Below, piece after piece: positions 54,787 to 62,683 of a stretch of 64,000 bases of DNA. How positions within the stretch are numbered: position 1 is the stretch's first letter; each line of letters begins with the position of its first letter. Source of the stretch: Bacteroidota bacterium (GTDB lineage Bacteria > Bacteroidota > Bacteroidia > AKYH767-A > 2013-40CM-41-45); NCBI GenBank assembly GCA_026391945.1, contig JAPLDA010000061.1:1-64000 (forward strand). Direction: 5' to 3'. A model generated the notes under the pieces. The model saw nothing but the letters and a program-made list of their open reading frames with translations, ran no database searches and was not told the DNA's origin. The position numbers and the translations under genes were made by a program.

Positions 54787-55278
54787 ATGAAAAAAACCTA
54801 CGTCCAGTCTGAGTTTCTTGAATTCGATTCAGTTGATGAGTTAGCTGAAGAAGACAGGAAGCTGGTTTATGAAGCCAGGAAAACTGCTCATGATGCCTAT
54901 GCCCCCTACTCGAATTTTCATGTCGGCGCCATTGTCCTCCTCGTAAACGGAGTAACGGTGATCGGCAACAACCAGGAAAATGCATCGTATCCTCTCGGTT
55001 TGTGTGCTGAACGTGTTGCCATTTTTGCTGCAGGCGCCACCTATCCCGGGATAAAAATAAAATCGATTGCCATCACAGCTTCATCAGACCAGTTCAACAT
55101 CGACCAGCCTGTTGCACCTTGCGGAGCCTGCAGGCAGGCCATTGCAGAATACGAGCACCGGTACCAGCATCCGATACGATTGATTTTAACAGGCGAATCA
55201 GGGAAGGTACTCGTAGCAGATGGTATTAAAAACTTTTTGCCACACCTTTTTGACGGTGATAGCCTGAAGGCGAAATAA
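54787..55278 (+). CDS. cdd: Cytidine deaminase
   Basis: Deaminates cytidine and deoxycytidine to uridine forms in salvage. The 163-residue protein has the zinc-binding CAE (73-75, Cys73 and catalytic Glu75) and PCGAC (111-115, Cys112 and Cys115), so the zinc is held by three cysteines as in the homotetrameric class. The YAPYSNFHVGA block (about 38-48) is typical. Linkage of cdd with porV and the pdh genes is common in Bacteroidota. A MITE-like element follows it. Confidence 0.95.
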   Translation: MKKTYVQSEFLEFDSVDELAEEDRKLVYEARKTAHDAYAPYSNFHVGAIVLLVNGVTVIGNNQENASYPLGLCAERVAIFAAGATYPGIKIKSIAITASSDQFNIDQPVAPCGACRQAIAEYEHRYQHPIRLILTGESGKVLVADGIKNFLPHLFDGDSLKAK

Positions 55279-55338
55279 TGCCGTTCCATTTTCCGGAAAA
55301 AATTCAAAACCGTTTAGCTCCTTTTTCTTTTTTCAATA

Positions 55339-55526
55339 AGAAACTGTTTAAAATTTATCTACAAATTGTTTATGCGTCTTTTTGCCTGCCTGCCGGTAGG
55401 CAGGGCTGCGACTTCCTCAGAGTTTCTTGCCGTAGTTAGTTCCACTATGGCTTTCTGCCTTAGGCGGATTGTCTCGCTCAAAAATACGCGATAAACATTT
55501 TTACAATATAAATTTAAACAGTTTCT
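55339..55526. mobile_element. 188-bp MITE-like element with 4-bp target duplication
   Basis: Terminal inverted repeats start AGAAACTGTTTAAA on the left (from 55339) and end with its complement TTTAAACAGTTTCT on the right (to 55526); imperfect similarity extends inward about 40 bp. The element is flanked by the direct repeat AATA (55335-55338 and 55527-55530), a likely target-site duplication. The interior is non-coding and structured: CTGCCTGCC-GGTAGGCAG (55386-55403) and GCCGTAGT ... ACTATGGC with a 7-base loop (near 55430-55452). No transposase is encoded, so it would depend on one elsewhere. Confidence 0.75.
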
Positions 55527-55531
55527 AATAT

Positions 55532-55539
55532 TATCTTTG
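55532..55539 (+). promoter_or_regulatory. Putative -7 box of the pdhA promoter, next to the MITE
   Basis: TATCTTTG matches TAnnTTTG and lies 27 bases before the pdhA ATG, two bases downstream of the target duplication of the MITE-like element. The -33 region therefore falls inside the right terminal repeat of the element. Confidence 0.6.
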
Positions 55540-55566
55540 CCCGGTTGAAAATTTCTTCACCGAATC

Positions 55567-56583
55567 ATGCAACCTGAAGTACAAGTCATGCCGAAAACAA
55601 AATTTACAAAAGAACATTACCTGAGGTGGTACGAAGACATGCTGCTCATGCGCAAGTTTGAAGAACGCGCCGGGCAGTTGTATGGTATGCAGAAGATCAA
55701 AGGCTTTTGCCACCTATACATCGGCCAGGAAGCTGTGGTAGCGGGGGCCATGACCGTTTTGAAAAAAGAAGATGCGATGATCACAGCGTACCGTGATCAC
55801 GGGCATGCACTGGCAAAAGGCGTTTCCGCGAATGCAGTGATGGCTGAACTGTACGGAAAAATCACCGGCTGCTCGAAAGGAAAAGGCGGATCGATGCACA
55901 TGTTTTCGGATGAACACCGTTTCTTCGGCGGACATGGAATTGTAGGCGGACAAATTCCGCTGGGCGCCGGCATTGCCTTCGCCGAAAAATACAACGGAAC
56001 CAAAAATGTTTGTGTTTGTTACATGGGCGATGGAGCCGTGCGGCAGGGCGCTTTACACGAAGCGTTTAACATGTCGATGCTCTGGAAACTGCCTGTTGTT
56101 TTTGTGATCGAAAATAATAATTACGCCATGGGAACATCGGTGGAACGAACCAGCAATGTAACGGAACTATATAAAATCGGTCTTGCTTATGACATGCCTT
56201 CAGAACCCGTGGATGGAATGAGCGTGGAAGCCGTTCATGACGCCATGGAGAAAGCAGTACAGCGTGCAAGAGACGGTAAAGGACCTTCCCTTCTTGAGAT
56301 CAACACGTATCGTTACAAAGGACATTCGATGAGTGATCCTGCCAAATACAGAACCAAGGAAGAAGTAGAATCCTATAAGGCGAAAGACCCGGTTGAAATG
56401 GTTTTGAAAACGATCCGTGAAAAAAAATTAGCGACCGAAACCCAACTGGAAGAAATAGATTTACGAATTAAAAAAATCGTAGAAGACTCTGTTCAGTTTG
56501 CTGAAGAATCTCCCTATCCGGATGCATCGGAACTATATAAAGATGTGTATGTGCAGGAAGATTATCCTTATATTACCGAGTGA
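55567..56583 (+). CDS. pdhA: Pyruvate dehydrogenase E1 component, alpha subunit
   Basis: Decarboxylates pyruvate using thiamine diphosphate and passes the acetyl group to E2. The 338-residue subunit has the ThDP motif from GDGAVRQG (154-161) to IENNNYAMGT (181-190) and the phosphorylation-loop-like YRYKGHSMSDPAKYR (about 252-266). The beta subunit gene is not adjacent. In Bacteroidota pdhA and pdhC are often together with pdhB elsewhere. A second in-frame ATG at 55588 (MPKTKFT) is a possible start; the 55567 ATG suits the -7 box. Confidence 0.94.
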   Translation: MQPEVQVMPKTKFTKEHYLRWYEDMLLMRKFEERAGQLYGMQKIKGFCHLYIGQEAVVAGAMTVLKKEDAMITAYRDHGHALAKGVSANAVMAELYGKITGCSKGKGGSMHMFSDEHRFFGGHGIVGGQIPLGAGIAFAEKYNGTKNVCVCYMGDGAVRQGALHEAFNMSMLWKLPVVFVIENNNYAMGTSVERTSNVTELYKIGLAYDMPSEPVDGMSVEAVHDAMEKAVQRARDGKGPSLLEINTYRYKGHSMSDPAKYRTKEEVESYKAKDPVEMVLKTIREKKLATETQLEEIDLRIKKIVEDSVQFAEESPYPDASELYKDVYVQEDYPYITE

Positions 56584-56591
56584 TAGTATAC

Positions 56592-56626
56592 TACGAATTA
56601 CGAATTGAGATTTGAGAAATTAGATA
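56592..56626 (+). repeat. Heptad repeat array, 5 units, between pdhA and pdhC
   Basis: Five continuous 7-bp units: TACGAAT twice, then TGAGATT, TGAGAAA and TTAGATA. It starts nine bases after the pdhA stop and ends eight bases before the pdhC ATG, so it makes up almost the whole spacer. Confidence 0.8.
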
Positions 56627-56633
56627 AAAGAAA

Positions 56634-57929
56634 ATGGCCGAGATAGTCAGAATGCCTAAGATGAGTGATACCATGACGGAAGGTGTGGTATCGAAGTGGC
56701 ACAAAAAAATCGGGGACAAAATCAAGCCCGGCGATCTCGTCGCGGAAATTGAAACCGACAAAGCCACAATGGAATTTGAATCTTACCAGGAAGGTACTCT
56801 TCTGTACATCGGTGTGGAAGAAGGAAAAGGCGCGCCGGTAGATGGTATCCTTGCCATTCTTGGAAATGCAGGAGAGGATTATAAGTCATTGCTTGAAACC
56901 GAACTGAAAAAATCACCGGCGAAAAATGAAGAAGCAACGAAAGCAACTACTGCTCCTTCTTCCAAACCTTCTCCTGCCCTTACTCCTAAACCAGCTGTAA
57001 TGGCTGCTCCGGTTGCACGCCCGGTAATCATCACCTCTGATTCAAGAACAAAAGCTTCACCACTTGCCAAACGACTCGCTTCAGAAAAAGGAATCGACCT
57101 TGCACAAATCATGGGCAGCGGTGAACATGGCAGAATTGTAAAGCGCGACATCGACTGGTTCAAACCGGGAAATGTAATTGCGGGAACTCCGGCAGATGGA
57201 ATGCTTGCTGATTTTCTTCCTGCTCCTGTAACGGAAGAAGGCTTTGATGAAATTCCTGTTTCGCAGATGCGGAAGACCATCGCCAAACGTCTTGCAGAAA
57301 GTAAATTCACCGCCCCGCATTTTTACCTCACCATTGAAATCGACATGGATAACGCCGTTGCTGCCCGCGAAAGCATCAATGCGGTGACCGGTTTTAAAGT
57401 TTCTTACAACGACTTCGTGATTAAAGCCGCTGCTGTGGCTTTGCACCAGCACCCGAAAGTAAATTCTTCCTGGCTTGGCGATAAAATCAGGATGAATCAT
57501 CATGTGCATATTGGCGTGGCCGTTGCTGTGGAAGAAGGATTGCTGGTTCCGGTAGTTCGTTTTGCAGATTCGAAAACGCTGAGACAAATCAATGCCGAAG
57601 TAAAAACCTTTTCGCAAAAAGCAAAAGATAAAAAACTTCAGCCGGCCGACTGGGAAGGAAATACATTCACGATTTCAAACCTCGGCATGTTTGGCATTGA
57701 AGAATTCACAGCCATCATCAATCCTCCGGATGCGTGCATCCTTGCCGTCGGCGGTATCATGCAAAAACCCGTTGTAAAAAACGGAGCCATCGTTCCGGGC
57801 AACGTGATGAAGGTGACACTGAGCTGCGATCATCGCGTAGTGGATGGTGTAACCGGATCCGACTTTTTAAAAACGCTGAAAGGTTTGATTGAAAACCCGA
57901 TGCTATGGCTGAACCAATCATCCATTTGA
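56634..57929 (+). CDS. pdhC: Pyruvate dehydrogenase E2, dihydrolipoamide acetyltransferase
   Basis: Forms the core of the pyruvate dehydrogenase complex and transfers acetyl to CoA. The 431-residue protein has one lipoyl domain (1-77, lipoylated Lys43 in ETDKA), an Ala/Pro-rich linker (about 90-130), a peripheral-subunit binding domain (about 140-177, with SPLAKRLASEKG and GSGEHGRIVKRDI) and the catalytic domain (about 205-431) with DHRVVDG (399-405; His400 and Asp404). It follows pdhA by a 50-base spacer filled with heptad repeats. E3 is not in the window. Confidence 0.94.
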   Translation: MAEIVRMPKMSDTMTEGVVSKWHKKIGDKIKPGDLVAEIETDKATMEFESYQEGTLLYIGVEEGKGAPVDGILAILGNAGEDYKSLLETELKKSPAKNEEATKATTAPSSKPSPALTPKPAVMAAPVARPVIITSDSRTKASPLAKRLASEKGIDLAQIMGSGEHGRIVKRDIDWFKPGNVIAGTPADGMLADFLPAPVTEEGFDEIPVSQMRKTIAKRLAESKFTAPHFYLTIEIDMDNAVAARESINAVTGFKVSYNDFVIKAAAVALHQHPKVNSSWLGDKIRMNHHVHIGVAVAVEEGLLVPVVRFADSKTLRQINAEVKTFSQKAKDKKLQPADWEGNTFTISNLGMFGIEEFTAIINPPDACILAVGGIMQKPVVKNGAIVPGNVMKVTLSCDHRVVDGVTGSDFLKTLKGLIENPMLWLNQSSI

Positions 57930-57941
57930 TTTTTTAATGTT

Positions 57942-59975
57942 TCAGTGATTGTTTCGTAAGAAATTTGATTTTTCAAAAAACGGTTTCGCCTGCGCTGAAT
58001 CTCCCGTCAGTTGGTACGTATAGCCCAGTCCGTAAAAACTTTCAGCATCCGTACTGTCGAGGCGAATCGCTACTGTGAAATGCTGAATTGCTTTCGAATA
58101 GTCAGCCATGTTCGAATAAAGTATCCCAAGACTTTTGTGTGAAGCCGCATCCGAAGCATTCAACTCAATGGATTTCTGAAATTCAATAATGGCTTCTGCA
58201 TTTTTTCCCAATCCCGCCAGTGCATATCCTTTGCTCTGGTAAGGCTCCGCATCTTTCGGATCAGCTTTAATCGCTGAATCCAGAACAGCGACAGCCAGTT
58301 CAAATTGTTTTGTTTTCCTGTACGCCAAACCAAGGTTGGTAAATGCTTTCGATTTCGGAGATGGAAACAAACGGATAGCCGTTTGATAATTGCTGATGGC
58401 TTTGAGATAATCTTCTTTGATGGTGTAAATCAGACCGAGATAAAAATAAGCATCGGAATAATTACTGAAGATGGAAATGGTTTTGTTGAATTCAAGAATG
58501 GCTTTGTCAAGGTAAACGTTTTTCTTCTCCGTATTTTTTTCATGGTCATACAGCTCTTTCACCAACGCACTTCCCCAGTTGTAATGGGCGCGCGCACTTT
58601 CATCTGCAACCGTAACATCATGACCGAATAAAGAAACATTGTTTTTCCAGTCACGGCTGCGGGCAATGGTTTTGAATGAATACATGACCGTAATCACCAG
58701 TGCGATCATCATCACGGAAGAATGAACGGAGAGAAATTGTTTAATCGTCTGAAATTTTTTCGCTGCATTTTCAGTTTTAAAATATTTTAACAACAGGAAG
58801 GTAACCACCATGCAATATCCCAGGGAAGGCATGTATAAAAAACGCTCGGCCATCGTGGAACCAATCGTTACCATCAGGTTGGAGGCTGGGAAAAGAGTAA
58901 TAAGGAAAAACAAAATTGAAAATGACATCACACTTTTTTTCCTCACATGCATGAATGCATAGATGGTGAGAGCAAGGTAAACCATCGCTGCAAGAAAAGC
59001 CGACGGATCACTGAAACCGATGTTTTTGATTTGTGAAAATGAATAATCGTAGGAAAGCGTGTGAGGAACGATGAGCAGGACAATATATTTCAGCAGGATA
59101 AAAAAAGCCGTTGCCTTCTGACTCATCACATCCGCAGTTGCCAGCATGGAATTGTTAATCACAGAATAATACCGTTCACTGTTCAGTGATGCCAGCACCT
59201 GGTGACGGATCGCCAGGTAAATCAATGCCACTGAAAAAAAACCCATGGTAACCATGAGATTTTTCTTCACGGACGTAGCCGTAAAAACAAATAGCATCAG
59301 TGGAACGATGACGACGAATGCAATGGCCGGTTCCTTGGAAAGAAGTGCAATAAAAAAGCAAACGAGTGAAGTGATCAAATGAACGATGGAGTTTTCAGCA
59401 GTGTATTTCAGAACAAAAAACAAAGCAGCCAGCACAAACAGGAAACATAAAATCTCATCGCGGCTTTTAATGCTTGCCACCACTTCGGTATGCAAGGGAT
59501 GAGCGACGTACAACAGGCTGGATACAAAAGCAAAAATCAAATCCCTGTTTTCAAAAAGTGTACAGAGAACAAGAAACAACAACCAGCATGTCAATGCATA
59601 GAGCAGAACATTCATGAGATGATTCACATGAGGATTATCGGGGAACAACTGCCATTCGATGGCCAGGGAAACAAGAGATGCCGGGCGGTAATTGGGAACT
59701 CTCATCTGCTCTTTGAAACCGAACCAGTAATCCGTCTGGAGAATTTCGCCAATCCCATTCACTCCCTTTTTTACCAGTTCATTCGTATGAGTAACCGGGC
59801 CGTCATCCAGCGTATAATCAAAGGAAACAGTCTGCACATAAAGAACGAAAGCAAAAAGTGCAACAAGAATTCCAAGCCCGTTTTTGATTTTATTCAATGG
59901 CTTCGGATCCATTGGAATTTCTTTGACTTTCCCACTCTGAACTTTAGCCGGAATTATTTTTTTCTTCTGAGTCAT
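57942..59975 (-). CDS. TMTC-like membrane protein with C-terminal TPR domain
   Basis: The 677-residue protein has an N-terminal region (about 35-440) with about eleven predicted helices, including DDGPVTHTNELVKKG (about 56-70), a pattern of the GT-C O-mannosyltransferase-like TMTC family, with the acidic DD at the first extracytoplasmic loop. The C-terminal 220 residues (about 455-677) form TPR repeats (for example AFTNLGLAYRKTKQFELAVAVLDSAI). In eukaryotes TMTC proteins transfer mannose to cadherins; here a protein-glycosylation role is inference. It converges on pdhC with a 12-base gap. It has a long non-coding upstream region that contains a MITE-like element. Confidence 0.78.
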   Translation of the reverse strand: MTQKKKIIPAKVQSGKVKEIPMDPKPLNKIKNGLGILVALFAFVLYVQTVSFDYTLDDGPVTHTNELVKKGVNGIGEILQTDYWFGFKEQMRVPNYRPASLVSLAIEWQLFPDNPHVNHLMNVLLYALTCWLLFLVLCTLFENRDLIFAFVSSLLYVAHPLHTEVVASIKSRDEILCFLFVLAALFFVLKYTAENSIVHLITSLVCFFIALLSKEPAIAFVVIVPLMLFVFTATSVKKNLMVTMGFFSVALIYLAIRHQVLASLNSERYYSVINNSMLATADVMSQKATAFFILLKYIVLLIVPHTLSYDYSFSQIKNIGFSDPSAFLAAMVYLALTIYAFMHVRKKSVMSFSILFFLITLFPASNLMVTIGSTMAERFLYMPSLGYCMVVTFLLLKYFKTENAAKKFQTIKQFLSVHSSVMMIALVITVMYSFKTIARSRDWKNNVSLFGHDVTVADESARAHYNWGSALVKELYDHEKNTEKKNVYLDKAILEFNKTISIFSNYSDAYFYLGLIYTIKEDYLKAISNYQTAIRLFPSPKSKAFTNLGLAYRKTKQFELAVAVLDSAIKADPKDAEPYQSKGYALAGLGKNAEAIIEFQKSIELNASDAASHKSLGILYSNMADYSKAIQHFTVAIRLDSTDAESFYGLGYTYQLTGDSAQAKPFFEKSNFLRNNH

Positions 59976-60084
59976 GGGCCTATGAAAATTTAAATTTTCA
60001 GTTCATGGAAGTTCGCGCAACGTATGACTTCCTTGCTGCAAGATAATAATTTCAGAAACTTTAACCGGGAAATGAAAAAGAAAG

Positions 60085-60200
60085 GTAGCGTCTCATATTG
60101 AAAAATTTCCCGGAATAGTTCCAGCAAAGTCGCTAAGAACGCAAAGAAACATTAGCGAGCTTCGCGTCTCTGCGCGAAAAAAATCAAACTGAGACACTAC
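60085..60200. mobile_element. 116-bp MITE-like element
   Basis: Terminal inverted repeats GTAGCGTCTCA (60085-60095) and TGAGACACTAC (60190-60200) match at 10 of 11 positions, and weaker similarity extends to about 25 bp. The interior folds into two hairpins: TCGCTAA / TTAGCGA (60130-60136 with 60152-60158) and TTCGCG / CGCGAA (60161-60166 with 60173-60178). The flanks are A-rich, so no target duplication can be called. It lies upstream of the TMTC-like gene and just after the adenine deaminase stop. Confidence 0.55.
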
Positions 60201-60209
60201 GAAAAGAAA

Positions 60210-61847
60210 TCAGATAAACAACTCTGTAAAACCAAAGGCATCCACATTAAAAAGCCCTTTATCGCTGATCTTGAATTTAGGAATGACGAGCAATGCCATG
60301 AATGAAAGAGTCATGAACGGAGCTCTCAGTGTACTTCCCAATTGCTTCGCCATTTTATCCAGCTCTGAATAATCAGCCGAAACTTTTTTCCATGATTCAG
60401 TCGACATCAACCCGGCTACCGGAAGCGGGAGAATTTTTTTTTCGTTTTTTGAAACAGCGCTTAGTCCGCCACGGTGCCGGATGACCAGGTTCACAGCAGC
60501 GCAGAGATCGTCATCACTCACTCCGACCACGATGATGTTATGCGAATCATGGGCTACGGAAGAGGCAATGGCACCTTCTTTCAACCCGAAGTTTTTAATA
60601 AATCCGACCATCGGTGTTTCATTGGTATACCGGTTGACCACGGCTATTTTCAGAATATCATTTTCAATATCAGCAACTGCAAAACCATTTTCCACCATCG
60701 GGATCGAAATCAATTCTTCCGTGATCAGCTGGCCATCCAGTGCCACCATCACTCTTTTTTTCATGGATCCGGGTTTCACGAAAAAATCTTTCACTTCCTT
60801 TGGTGAAGACGAAAAATTGTTGATGGCTTCAAACGTTTTTTCATCCAGGAAAACTTTTCCATATTCAGCAACCGCTTCGCCATGGATAACCGTCTGAAGG
60901 ATGTTTAACACGTCGAGGTCATCCACCACAATAAAATCAGCATCATCACCAGGCTGCAGCAAACCCACTTCCAGGTCATAATGCAACACGGGATTTACAC
61001 AGGCGCAACGCAACACATTCATCTTATCCAATCCCAGTCTGAAGGCCCGTTTCACAAGGTCGTTGATGTGTCCCAATTCAAGATCATCCGGGTGTTTATC
61101 GTCGCTGCAAAACATGATCTCCCGTGGAAATTCATCCACGAGTGAAATCAGCGCGTTGAAATTTTTTGCAGCCGATCCTTCGCGGATCAAAATTTTCATT
61201 CCGTGCTGCAACTTATCAAGCGCTTCTTCTTTTGTAAAACATTCATGGTCGGTGCTGATGCCGGCGGCGATGTAATTTTTTGCATCCTCGCCTCTCAAAC
61301 CGGGAGCATGACCGTCAATCACTTTGTTTAACCGTTTGGCGATTTCAATTTTTTCCATGACGAGCGAACTTCTTTGCAGGACTCCCGGGTAGTTCATCAT
61401 CTCGGCGAGGTATTTCAGGTCATGTTCAATAAACAAGGCTTCGATATCTTCGGCGGTAATTTCTGCTCCGGCTGTTTCAAAGGATGTTGCAGGAACACAT
61501 GAAGGAACTCCGAAATAAAATTTCAACGGCGAATGTTCGGCATTGCGGATCATGTAACGGATGCCATCCACACCCATTACGTTGGCAATTTCATGAGGGT
61601 CGGAAACCGTAGCAACGGTGCCATGTACGAGTGCTATCCTCGAAAATTCGTAAGGCAGCAGCATGGAGCTTTCAATGTGAATGTGTGAATCGACAAAACC
61701 GGGAAGTATAAATTTCTCTCCCGCCCTTTCATTCGAAATTTTTTCAATGGATTTTATTTTTCCATCCGAGATGTGAATGGTTCCATAGAAAATGACACGG
61801 TTCAACACGTCCGCAATATTGCCTGTTATTGACTGAATGGGTTTCAT
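60210..61847 (-). CDS. ade: Adenine deaminase
   Basis: Deaminates adenine to hypoxanthine. The 545-residue protein belongs to the amidohydrolase superfamily: the metal motif HIHIESSM (about 55-62), the following PHEIANVMG (about 83-91) and the FCSDDKHPDD motif (about 250-259) are all diagnostic of bacterial adenine deaminase (AdeC), not adenosine deaminase. The C-terminal MALDGQL and MSTESW blocks also agree. The length fits the family. It is followed on the strand by the MITE-like element and preceded by the rhomboid gene with a 12-base gap, so the two are likely co-transcribed. Confidence 0.93.
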   Translation of the reverse strand: MKPIQSITGNIADVLNRVIFYGTIHISDGKIKSIEKISNERAGEKFILPGFVDSHIHIESSMLLPYEFSRIALVHGTVATVSDPHEIANVMGVDGIRYMIRNAEHSPLKFYFGVPSCVPATSFETAGAEITAEDIEALFIEHDLKYLAEMMNYPGVLQRSSLVMEKIEIAKRLNKVIDGHAPGLRGEDAKNYIAAGISTDHECFTKEEALDKLQHGMKILIREGSAAKNFNALISLVDEFPREIMFCSDDKHPDDLELGHINDLVKRAFRLGLDKMNVLRCACVNPVLHYDLEVGLLQPGDDADFIVVDDLDVLNILQTVIHGEAVAEYGKVFLDEKTFEAINNFSSSPKEVKDFFVKPGSMKKRVMVALDGQLITEELISIPMVENGFAVADIENDILKIAVVNRYTNETPMVGFIKNFGLKEGAIASSVAHDSHNIIVVGVSDDDLCAAVNLVIRHRGGLSAVSKNEKKILPLPVAGLMSTESWKKVSADYSELDKMAKQLGSTLRAPFMTLSFMALLVIPKFKISDKGLFNVDAFGFTELFI

Positions 61848-61859
61848 GAAATAAATATT

Positions 61860-62585
61860 CTAATTCGTTTGATCTTCCTTCTCATCAGCCGTGTCGTCAT
61901 TCTTTTTGTAACTATAGTTGATCTCCATGGAATCTGTGGATGGAGGAATTGGTGAAGGGTTTTGTTCTTTCCAGTATTCATTTCCGGTTTCGATGGCATC
62001 GTCTTCTTCCCACACATGCACGACAGCCTGCGGGCCTTCCTTCCGGAAATACACGGCACACAAGATACCCGCTAACGAACCAAACAAATGCGACTCCCAG
62101 GAAATCGTCTGGTCGACCGGAAGAATTCCCCACACCATGCCTCCGTAAAGAAAAGTCACAAGCAATGAAATGGAAAGCAATCTGCGATCCTTCCTGAAAA
62201 TACCACTGAAGAAAAGGAAAACAACAAAACCATAGATCAACCCGCTGGCGCCGATATGCGAATCAGGACGTGCTGCAATCCATACCCAGAAACCGGTGAA
62301 CAGCCAGATGAGTGAGATCATCCGGAAAGCGATCTCACGGTAAAAATAAATGAGGCCGGAACCCACTACCAGCAAGGGAAGCGTATTCGACAACAAATGA
62401 TCGTAATTGGCATGGATGAACGGCGCGGTGATGATACCGATCAATCCTTCCGCCTGCCGAGGGAGGATTCCAAATTTCACAAGATCCCATTTGTAGTGTA
62501 TTTCAAGAACCTTGACGATCCACAATACACCTACAAACAGAAAAGGGGACAAAATACTTTTGCGCAAAAGCGACTTTTCTTCCAC
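61860..62585 (-). CDS. Rhomboid-family intramembrane serine protease
   Basis: Cleaves transmembrane substrates within the membrane. The 241-residue protein has six predicted helices. The catalytic dyad is Ser114 in GASG (112-115) and His166 in SHLFG, and the conserved HxxxN is His63-Asn67 (DHLLSN). A basic/acidic C-terminal tail (about 185-241) is unlike typical GlpG. No substrate is suggested by the neighbours. It lies just upstream of adenine deaminase on the same strand and is divergent from recG. Confidence 0.92.
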   Translation of the reverse strand: MEEKSLLRKSILSPFLFVGVLWIVKVLEIHYKWDLVKFGILPRQAEGLIGIITAPFIHANYDHLLSNTLPLLVVGSGLIYFYREIAFRMISLIWLFTGFWVWIAARPDSHIGASGLIYGFVVFLFFSGIFRKDRRLLSISLLVTFLYGGMVWGILPVDQTISWESHLFGSLAGILCAVYFRKEGPQAVVHVWEEDDAIETGNEYWKEQNPSPIPPSTDSMEINYSYKKNDDTADEKEDQTN

Positions 62586-62666
62586 CGTTGAAATTTCTTT
62601 GCCGTCAAAGGTAAGATTCTTTATGGCGGAGGATAAAATAAATATTCGCCGGTCTTTTCATTTCAC

Positions 62667-62674
62667 TATTTTTG
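62667..62674 (+). promoter_or_regulatory. Putative -7 box of recG
   Basis: TATTTTTG matches TAnnTTTG and lies about 10 bases before the recG ATG at 62684, which would give a very short 5' leader. Confidence 0.45.
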
Positions 62675-62683
62675 TTTGCAATC

